From: Marinobacter sp.
Lineage (GTDB): Bacteria > Pseudomonadota > Gammaproteobacteria > Pseudomonadales > Oleiphilaceae
Assembly (NCBI GenBank): GCA_029264995.1
Contig: JAJUKC010000019.1
Location: 1-37,342 of the forward strand
Length of the DNA stretch: 37,342 bases
Reading direction: 5' to 3'
The position numbers and the translations under genes are program-made. Below the pieces are notes generated by a model that was not told the origin of the DNA, made no database searches, and saw only the letters and a list, made by a program, of their open reading frames with translations. Positions 32,117 through 37,342 of the stretch are shown in pieces (the first letter of the stretch is position 1; the number at the start of each line of letters is the position of its first letter).

Positions 32117-32340
32117 GGTTTCTCCTGAGCCCATTTGTTTTTTTCTTCTCGGGCTATGCGTTGTGTAAGCCGACTTGTTTAAAACTAATCCAATTGCTGG
32201 CGAATTCAACAATTTTTTACATTCTTACGCCGGGCATCACATTCCGGACCTTTCAGCATCGAAAGCGAATTCGATTGTGTGCCTTGCTCTGATCAGCCGG
32301 GATGGTCAGAATGCTTGGCAGCGTTGCCCTCAACATTGCA

Positions 32341-32356
32341 GGCCGTGCCAACGGCC
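32341..32356 (+). other. Small hairpin in the leader of the lipoprotein gene
   Basis: GGCCGT-GCCA-ACGGCC is a perfect 6-bp stem with a 4-nt loop, 13 nt before the AAGGAG Shine-Dalgarno of the next gene. It may affect translation; no further evidence. Confidence 0.35.
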
Positions 32357-32379
32357 ATCCCTATGGATAAGGAGATGAA

Positions 32380-33033
32380 GTGAGTATGTGTCACGTTCCA
32401 AGGCTTTTCAAGTTGCTGGCTGTTCTGATGAGTGTTGTCATGGTGGGCTGTGCGTCTACCGTGGCCAGGGTCGATACCTGGGAAGGCCAACTGCCCGCGG
32501 CAACGGAGCCGGCAGTGCTTCAGGCGCCCGGTGCGATACAGGTGGTCAGCGTGAATGGCCGGAGCATGACCAACTTCCTGATCGACGACCTGGCACTGGA
32601 TTACGGTTTGCTGCCTGGTGAAAACGAAGTGGTGTTCAACTATAAAACCATCTGGGCCAAGGCCGGTGTGGTGCGCAATGGCGAATCCAAAGTTCATGTC
32701 ATTGAGAGCGGTCCTCAGGTGGCACGGTTCGAGGCGAGCCCGGACGCGGTCTACCGTTTCGAGTTTGATAAGCCGGGCAGCCGCCAGGAAGCCGAAGCCA
32801 TGATGGAGAGTTTCTCGGCAAAGATTGTTGCCGGTAACGGTACCGTGGTGGCGGTATCTGAGGAATGGAACGGGCAGTCCCGGTTGACAGCCAACCGCAC
32901 TCCGGTACCGGTGTCTGACGCAGAAGGTGTCGGGCGCACCCAGGACGGCACCGCACTGGAACAGCTCAAAGCCATTTGGGCAGATGCTTCGGACGAAGAG
33001 AAGAAGGCCTTTCTACGTTGGGCATTCGAATAA
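32380..33033 (+). CDS. DUF2057/YccT-like lipoprotein
   Basis: The 217-residue protein has an N-terminal signal with lipobox MVGC (Cys24), so it should be lipidated. The body resembles DUF2057 (the E. coli YccT/CsgI family): IQVVSVNGRSMTNFLIDDLALDYGLLPGENEVVFNYKTIW early on, and a C-terminal LKAIWADASDEEKKAFLRWAFE tail. The residue after the lipid cysteine is Ala, which does not signal inner-membrane retention, so outer-membrane location is likely. The start is GTG at 32380 with AAGGAG 5 nt upstream; an ATG two codons later is possible. E. coli YccT affects curli secretion, but no curli genes are seen here and the role is unknown. Confidence 0.75.
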   Translation: MSMCHVPRLFKLLAVLMSVVMVGCASTVARVDTWEGQLPAATEPAVLQAPGAIQVVSVNGRSMTNFLIDDLALDYGLLPGENEVVFNYKTIWAKAGVVRNGESKVHVIESGPQVARFEASPDAVYRFEFDKPGSRQEAEAMMESFSAKIVAGNGTVVAVSEEWNGQSRLTANRTPVPVSDAEGVGRTQDGTALEQLKAIWADASDEEKKAFLRWAFE

Positions 33034-33039
33034 TCCCGG

Positions 33040-33064
33040 GCCGGGCCTGTGGGCCCGGCTTTTT
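33040..33064 (+). terminator. Rho-independent terminator of the lipoprotein gene
   Basis: GCCGGGCC (33040-33047) pairs perfectly with GGCCCGGC (33052-33059) around TGTG, followed by five T. The minus strand has no T run, so it serves only the plus strand. Confidence 0.9.
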
Positions 33065-33100
33065 CACTATTTCTGATTAGTACTGCAGCCCACACCCCGG

Positions 33101-34627
33101 TTACCGTCTGAATTTGCCCAGCCCACCTTTTAATAGTTTTTCCACATAGGCCAGGACATCATCGGTCAAGTTGTGTTGTGGTTCCGGAAACTTCTCATGG
33201 CCCTGGTCGGGGCCCAGTTCTGCTGCTGCTTTCTCTATCGCTTCCAGGCTGTCATGTACCAGCTCCGGTAGCTGGTCGCTGTCGGCGACCACGTCCGGGC
33301 AAAGGGTGAAATTCAGGGTGAGCTGGCCCTGGTAGCTGACCGCGACAATTACCAGCCCAAGGCTGTCGAACAGGGGGGCGCTGTTGTACTGGCGCACCAA
33401 ACGGGCACCTTGCAGGTACAGCGGTACCTGCGGACCCGGTACGTTGGTAATCGGCACATTGAACAGTGGCTGGTAGCGCTGTGCCACCTGCAGCTCGGAA
33501 TACAGCCGGGCTGACAGTGCCAGCAGTGTTGATGGTAGCAGTTCGGTCAGCCGGTCCGCGGCTATGGCTTCACGGTAGGGCTCGGATTCGACCGCGTTAC
33601 GGTGAATTCGCCGGATCCTGGCTGCCGGGTTGGGTTCTGCGGTGGCCAGGTCCAGCAACATGGCCGACATCTGGTTGCCGGTGGCCTTGCGAAGACTGCT
33701 GGAGCGAACCGAGATCGGTGTCATGGCGACCAGCGATGTTCTCGTTTCGATGTTCTGGTTGGCGAGGTATCGGGCCAAAGTTTCGGCGCACAGGCCGAGG
33801 ACCACGTCGTTCAGGGTGACGTCCGCCAGAGAGCCTTTGATGGCTTTGAGCCGGGATAAGTCCACGCTGGTTGAGACAATTCGCCGGTTGGCAGTAATCT
33901 GCCGGTTGAAGGGGCTGTGGGGGGCGGTAAACAAGGGCAGCGGCAATGGCAGCTTGTGCAATTGCTTCTGGATCAGTCCCCGGGTTGTGGCTTCGGCGGC
34001 GTTATAGGCCAGCGAGGCCAGTTGCATCGGCGTTTTCAGCATGTTGGCGCCGGCCTGCAGGAACACCCGTTCCTCCGAAGGTTCCTGCCTTGGCAGCCAG
34101 GGGCGGGGTGGCGTGATGGTTCGGGGGCTGGGCGTGTACTCCAGCAGCTTGCCCATGATTTCTTCACCACTGAAAGCATCAATCGCCGCATGGTGCAGTT
34201 TGACGATCAGTGCAAACCCTTCTTTCTCGCCCTCGGGGTCGTCGATCCGGAAACCATCGACAAAGGTGATGTGCCAGAGCGGCCGGTCGCGTTTAAGTGG
34301 TTCCTCAAGAATTTTCGAGGCCAGTGACATCAGGCTGGCCTGCTTGCCGTGTTCACCCAGGTTCACATAGGCGAGGTGCCGCTCAATGCTGAAATCGGCA
34401 TCGTCCACCCAATAGGGGCGGCCGAGCCGGAGAGGGATTTCTTTCAGTTTCTGGCGGAACAGAGGCACCACGTGGAGGCGGCTGCGCAGGTAGGCGACGA
34501 AGGTGCTGAACGCCAGCGGGTTAGACAGGCCGCTGGCATCAAACAGATAAACGCCGCCGATGTGCATCGGGGTGGTGTCTGATTCCAGATACAGGAACGA
34601 GGCATCCAGTTCCGACAGCTGACGCAT
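33101..34627 (-). CDS. Wax ester synthase/acyl-CoA:diacylglycerol acyltransferase (WS/DGAT) family protein
   Basis: This family joins acyl-CoA to fatty alcohols or diacylglycerol, making wax esters or triacylglycerol storage lipid at the membrane. The 508-residue protein has the start LSELDASFLYLESDTTPMHIGG, the PLWHITFVDG motif, the catalytic histidines and aspartate in HHAAIDAFSG (His145, His146, Asp150) and the TLNDVVLGLCAETLARYL motif. The usual HHxxxDG ends in Ala151 here instead of Gly. The ATG at 34627 is chosen because AAGGAG lies 8 nt upstream; a GTG at 34636 overlaps that site. It lies 82 nt downstream of the LysR gene on the same strand, with a TATACT (34668-34673) in the gap as a possible -10. 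Marinobacter species often carry several paralogues; which substrate this one uses cannot be told. Confidence 0.9.
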   Translation of the reverse strand: MRQLSELDASFLYLESDTTPMHIGGVYLFDASGLSNPLAFSTFVAYLRSRLHVVPLFRQKLKEIPLRLGRPYWVDDADFSIERHLAYVNLGEHGKQASLMSLASKILEEPLKRDRPLWHITFVDGFRIDDPEGEKEGFALIVKLHHAAIDAFSGEEIMGKLLEYTPSPRTITPPRPWLPRQEPSEERVFLQAGANMLKTPMQLASLAYNAAEATTRGLIQKQLHKLPLPLPLFTAPHSPFNRQITANRRIVSTSVDLSRLKAIKGSLADVTLNDVVLGLCAETLARYLANQNIETRTSLVAMTPISVRSSSLRKATGNQMSAMLLDLATAEPNPAARIRRIHRNAVESEPYREAIAADRLTELLPSTLLALSARLYSELQVAQRYQPLFNVPITNVPGPQVPLYLQGARLVRQYNSAPLFDSLGLVIVAVSYQGQLTLNFTLCPDVVADSDQLPELVHDSLEAIEKAAAELGPDQGHEKFPEPQHNLTDDVLAYVEKLLKGGLGKFRR

Positions 34628-34709
34628 GGAACGCACTCCTTGTGTTTCTCGTTGTACTCGGCTGACCAGTATACTCCAGACCGTGAATTCCCCGGTTGGC
34701 TCCGTTGCC

Positions 34710-35630
34710 TCAGGAATCCGCCGGCTTGAGCCACTGGCTCAGGCTCTGGTCTTCGCTCAGCCGGTTCCAGAACCACATCAGCGCCTTGCCTTTGTCTTCA
34801 CTGTGCCGGGCCAGGTGGATGGCGATCGGGGGGCGTGGTTCATGTACGGCTTTCGTCACCAGCCGGCCCGCGGCCAGTGCCTCCCGGATGCGTGGCAAGG
34901 GCAGCCAGCCAACGCCGAGGCCCGCTTCCTGTATGGCGATTTTCTGGTCGATGTTGGTGACGGTCAAGGTTCGTTGGCGCCGGAAGATACCGGCATGGCC
35001 GGGGGGGAGCGCGCGGGAGGTATCGGCGGCGACGGCGGCGGGAAATGGGGCGATGTCGCTTTCTGTCAGGGGTTCTTCTGCCTGGGCCAGGGGGTGGCTG
35101 GCCGCCACGGCAAAGACGAACGGTATCTCCCCCAGTGGCTTGGTGGTAAAGCTTCCGGCGGGTTTGCTGAGCTGGTCTGCGCCAATCACCATGTCGACGC
35201 GCCGACTTTGCAGGGCGTCCCAGGCACCTGCAAAGACCTCCTCCACCACCTGCACATCCACCGGAACGCCCAGTTGGTAGAAAGCATCAATCGCCGGAAA
35301 CAGGCACTGTGCCGGCAGCAGTGAGTTGAAGCCTATTCTCAGCCTTGTCTCCCAGCCCTGGGCTACCTGGCGGGTGGTGTGAGCCAGGTTTTCGGCGGCT
35401 TCAAGCAGGGAGCGGCCTTCCTCCAGCAGGTAACGACCGGCGGGCGTGAGTACGGCTTTGTGGCCGGTTCGGTCAAAGATACTGACATTGAGGTCTTCCT
35501 CAAGCTTCTGAACCGTGTAACTGATGGCCGAGGGAACCCGGAACAGTTCGCCGGCGGCACCGGCAAAACTGCCCTTGCGGTCGATAGCGTCCAGCACTTT
35601 GAGTGCGTCGATGGTAATGGCTGTATGCAT
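34710..35630 (-). CDS. LysR-family transcriptional regulator, YhaJ-like
   Basis: The 306-residue protein has a winged helix-turn-helix at residues 8-66 (LKVLDAIDRKGSFAGAAGELFRVPSAISYTVQKLEEDLNVSIFDRTGHKAVLT) and a periplasmic-binding-protein-like effector domain from about 95. The HTH and the following GWETRLRI stretch read very close to E. coli YhaJ, which lies near yqjG in E. coli and responds to aromatic or quinol compounds at the yqjF promoter. Here it is divergent from yqjG with 153 bp between, the usual LysR layout for a direct target. A palindrome TGCTA-N6-TAGCA lies in that gap. Control of the downstream WS/DGAT gene is also possible. No strong Shine-Dalgarno is seen before the ATG. 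Confidence 0.92.
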   Translation of the reverse strand: MHTAITIDALKVLDAIDRKGSFAGAAGELFRVPSAISYTVQKLEEDLNVSIFDRTGHKAVLTPAGRYLLEEGRSLLEAAENLAHTTRQVAQGWETRLRIGFNSLLPAQCLFPAIDAFYQLGVPVDVQVVEEVFAGAWDALQSRRVDMVIGADQLSKPAGSFTTKPLGEIPFVFAVAASHPLAQAEEPLTESDIAPFPAAVAADTSRALPPGHAGIFRRQRTLTVTNIDQKIAIQEAGLGVGWLPLPRIREALAAGRLVTKAVHEPRPPIAIHLARHSEDKGKALMWFWNRLSEDQSLSQWLKPADS

Positions 35631-35665
35631 GTTCGAATAATCTGAAAGTGTTTGCCAGAAATGCT

Positions 35666-35681
35666 TGCTATCAGCGTAGCA
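35666..35681. promoter_or_regulatory. Candidate LysR operator between the regulator and yqjG
   Basis: TGCTA-TCAGCG-TAGCA is a perfect 5-bp dyad with a 6-nt centre, 36 nt before the LysR start and about 100 nt before yqjG. Place and size suit a LysR recognition site; binding is not shown. Confidence 0.45.
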
Positions 35682-35731
35682 GCACAGCCGTTAGCCTGTC
35701 TTCATTAATTCAAAGCAGGGACAGGCTCCAG

Positions 35732-35754
35732 AACATTTGCTCAGGGAAAATGTT
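35732..35754 (+). other. Hairpin upstream of yqjG
   Basis: AACATTT pairs with AAATGTT around a 9-nt loop (GCTCAGGGA), ending about 30 nt before the yqjG ATG. It may lie in the leader; function unknown. Confidence 0.35.
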
Positions 35755-35783
35755 TTGGTGGCTGACCTCATAGGAGGGCATTT

Positions 35784-36770
35784 ATGGGCTTGTTGGTTGA
35801 TGGCCAGTGGCACGATCAGTGGTATGACACAGATAAAACGGGCGGCAAGTTTGAGCGCGAAGCGGCGCGGTTCCGGAACTGGGTAACCGCTGACGGCTCC
35901 GCCGGGCAAGCGGGAGAGGGTGGTTTTCCTGCGGCGAGTGGCCGGTATCACCTGTATGTGTCCATGGCCTGCCCCTGGGCCCACCGCACACTGATTTTCC
36001 GTAAGCTCAAAGGTCTGGAGAAACACATTTCGGTGTCTGTCGTGCACCCGGACATGGTGGAAAACGGCTGGGAATTCCGGCCCGGTAGCAAAGATCATCA
36101 GGACGACTTGTATAATTCCGACTTCATGCACCAGATCTATACCCTTGCCGCCCCGGATTATTCAGGCCGAGTGACGGTGCCGGTGTTGTGGGACAAAGAG
36201 CGCGAAACCATTGTCAGCAATGAATCAGCCGACATCATCCGGATGTTCAATTCCGCCTTTGATGGCCTTGATGGCGTCAATAACGAACTGGATTTCTACC
36301 CGGAAAGCCTGCGTGGTGACATCGAGGCGGTGAATGAGCGGGTTTACCACACGGTGAACAACGGTGTTTACAAAGCAGGGTTCGCGACTGCGCAGGACAA
36401 GTATGAGGAGGCCTATCAGGCCCTGTTTGACTCCCTGGACTGGCTGGAAGAAAGGCTGGCGGAGAAGCGGTATCTCACCGGTAACCAGCTAACCGAGGCC
36501 GATTGGCGCTTGTTCACCACGCTGATACGGTTTGATGCGGTGTATTACAGCCACTTCAAATGCAATCGCCAGCAGATCCGGGATTATCCGAGCCTGTCCG
36601 GTTATTTGCGGGAGCTGTATCAGGTGCCGGGCGTGGCAGAGACGGTGGATATTCGCCAGATCAAGCAGCACTACTACGTGAGCCAGCGCACCATCAACCC
36701 CACCCAGATCGTGCCGGTGGGGCCGGAGCTGGATTTTAGTTCGCCGCATGGGCGTGATGGTTTGAACTGA
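35784..36770 (+). CDS. yqjG: Glutathionyl-hydroquinone reductase (Xi-class glutathione transferase)
   Basis: This enzyme removes glutathione from glutathionyl-hydroquinones, recycling quinones that have reacted with glutathione. The 328-residue protein has the Xi-class active-site motif SMACPWAHRTL with nucleophile Cys63, the same number as in E. coli YqjG. It also has a thioredoxin-like N-terminal half (VPVLWDKERETIVSNESADIIRMFN) and the helical C-terminal half (TEADWRLFTTLIRFDAVYYSHFKCN) typical of the class. AGGAGGG lies 6 nt upstream of the ATG. It is divergent from the YhaJ-like LysR gene, suggesting quinone- or redox-responsive control. A hairpin and palindromic element copy 2 follow its stop. 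Confidence 0.95.
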   Translation: MGLLVDGQWHDQWYDTDKTGGKFEREAARFRNWVTADGSAGQAGEGGFPAASGRYHLYVSMACPWAHRTLIFRKLKGLEKHISVSVVHPDMVENGWEFRPGSKDHQDDLYNSDFMHQIYTLAAPDYSGRVTVPVLWDKERETIVSNESADIIRMFNSAFDGLDGVNNELDFYPESLRGDIEAVNERVYHTVNNGVYKAGFATAQDKYEEAYQALFDSLDWLEERLAEKRYLTGNQLTEADWRLFTTLIRFDAVYYSHFKCNRQQIRDYPSLSGYLRELYQVPGVAETVDIRQIKQHYYVSQRTINPTQIVPVGPELDFSSPHGRDGLN

Positions 36771-36788
36771 GCTTACTGAGAAGTAAGC
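36771..36788 (+). other. Hairpin directly after the yqjG stop
   Basis: GCTTACT-GAGA-AGTAAGC is a perfect 7-bp stem with a 4-nt loop that begins at the first base after the stop codon and ends one base before the arm of palindromic element copy 2. No T run follows. Confidence 0.5.
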
Positions 36789-36789
36789 G

Positions 36790-36898
36790 CGCGGGGCTGG
36801 TAGGGCTTTCCAAAACCGTGCGGAGCCAGGGATGGCGGAGCTCGAGCGGGACAGGGAGGTCTTTACAGCGTGTTTTGGAAAGCCCTACCAGCCCCGCG
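36790..36898. repeat. Palindromic element, copy 2 (core inside 27-bp perfect inverted repeats)
   Basis: The arms 36790-36816 and 36872-36898 are perfect 27-bp inverted repeats enclosing 55 nt. The core has a GGGA-loop hairpin (GCCA 36825-36828, TGGC 36833-36836, with outer pairs), then TCGAGCG (36842-36848), ACAGGGA (36851-36857) and TTTACAGCGT (36862-36871). These match copy 1 in order and spacing to within one or two bases, while the arms are unrelated to those of copy 1. It fills the gap between the convergent yqjG and ispB genes and ends 17 nt from the ispB stop. Confidence 0.9.
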
Positions 36899-36915
36899 TG
36901 CGGAAGTCTGGCAAC

Positions 36916-37342
36916 TCAGCTGACCCGGGCTACCGCCACTTCGGTCAGTAGTTCCAGCGCCTGCCGGTGCTCAGAGCCCGGCAGGCAAGCCAGCAGGTCT
37001 CTCGCGATCTGCGCCTGCTCTTTTGCCTTTGTCATGGTGTATTCAATAGCGCCGGACGCCTTCACAATCTCCAGTACCTTCGGCAGGTCGTCCAGCCCGC
37101 CTTTGCGGATGGCGTGGCGAATCAGTTGCCTTTCCTCTTCACCGCTGTTGGCCATGGCGTAGATCAGCGGTAGGGTGGTTTTGCCTTCCGCCAGGTCGTC
37201 TCCCACGTTCTTGCCCATGGCTTCGGCATCGCCCAGGTAATCCAGTACGTCGTCCACCAGCTGGAATGCCAGGCCCAGGTGCTTGCCGTAGTCTTTCAGG
37301 GCGGCTTCCTGTTCCGGGTTCGCTCCGGCCAGCAGTGCGCCG
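36916..37342 (-). CDS. ispB: Octaprenyl-diphosphate synthase (polyprenyl synthetase), 5'-truncated by the window edge
   Basis: IspB extends farnesyl diphosphate to the C40 (or similar) isoprenoid tail of ubiquinone. Only the last 142 residues are visible. They include the second aspartate-rich motif in LGLAFQLVDDVLDYLGDAEAMGKNVGDDLAEGKTTLPLIYAM, which binds magnesium and isopentenyl diphosphate, followed by the C-terminal helices. The frame is open to the window end, so the start and the first DDxxD motif lie outside. The phrase GKNVGDDLAEGKTTLPLI points to the long-chain quinone-tail enzyme rather than farnesyl diphosphate synthase. It converges on yqjG. Confidence 0.92.
   Translation of the reverse strand, partial: GALLAGANPEQEAALKDYGKHLGLAFQLVDDVLDYLGDAEAMGKNVGDDLAEGKTTLPLIYAMANSGEEERQLIRHAIRKGGLDDLPKVLEIVKASGAIEYTMTKAKEQAQIARDLLACLPGSEHRQALELLTEVAVARVS

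Noticed and set aside
34626..35324. A 232-codon plus-strand ORF antisense to the LysR gene
   Set aside because: The minus-strand LysR protein is complete with a clear HTH; the antisense frame has no recognisable content.

Overview
The window looks like chromosomal core DNA of a Marinobacter-like gammaproteobacterium. GC is in the high 50s by eye. The order priA-rpmE-maeB-ponA/mrcA-pilMNOPQ-aroK-aroB-DamX-like-gltB-gltD-hemE matches the order I know from Pseudomonas aeruginosa. A wax-ester-synthase-type acyltransferase and protein wording close to Marinobacter narrow the guess. No tRNA, rRNA, transposase, phage gene or CRISPR array is visible.

Layout. (1) 1-1960: the N-terminal half of priA (minus, cut by the window start) is divergent from rpmE, with overlapping divergent promoters. 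(2) 1961-5849: a short malic enzyme converges on PBP1A (mrcA) across a two-way terminator. (3) 6087-10999: the type IV pilus alignment and secretin operon pilMNOPQ, with 1 to 4 base overlaps between the first four genes. (4) 11135-14305: aroK-aroB and a DamX-like AAA-TM-SPOR protein whose periplasmic linker is encoded by 18 perfect copies of a hexanucleotide. (5) 14477-20420: glutamate synthase gltB-gltD behind a good sigma70 promoter, then hemE. (6) 24884-21776: ettA and radA on the minus strand. (7) 25272-31879: glyA, nrdR, ribD, ribBA (RibBX type), ribH, nusB, thiL and pgpA in one direction, coupling one-carbon metabolism, ribonucleotide reductase control, riboflavin and thiamine cofactors and phospholipid synthesis; no ribE sits among them. 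(8) 31913-37342: a more variable stretch with a 67-residue DUF6316-like protein, a DUF2057/YccT-like lipoprotein, a WS/DGAT acyltransferase, a YhaJ-like LysR regulator divergent from the glutathionyl-hydroquinone reductase yqjG, and the C-terminal part of ispB (cut by the window end).

The most unusual signal is a pair of about 100 bp intergenic palindromic elements (24952-25049 and 36790-36898). They share a conserved 52-55 nt core with its own small hairpin. Each core is enclosed by long perfect inverted-repeat arms (22 and 27 bp) whose sequences differ completely between the copies. Base pairing of the arms is conserved while their sequence is not, and no protein is encoded. This suggests a dispersed structured element rather than an ordinary terminator.
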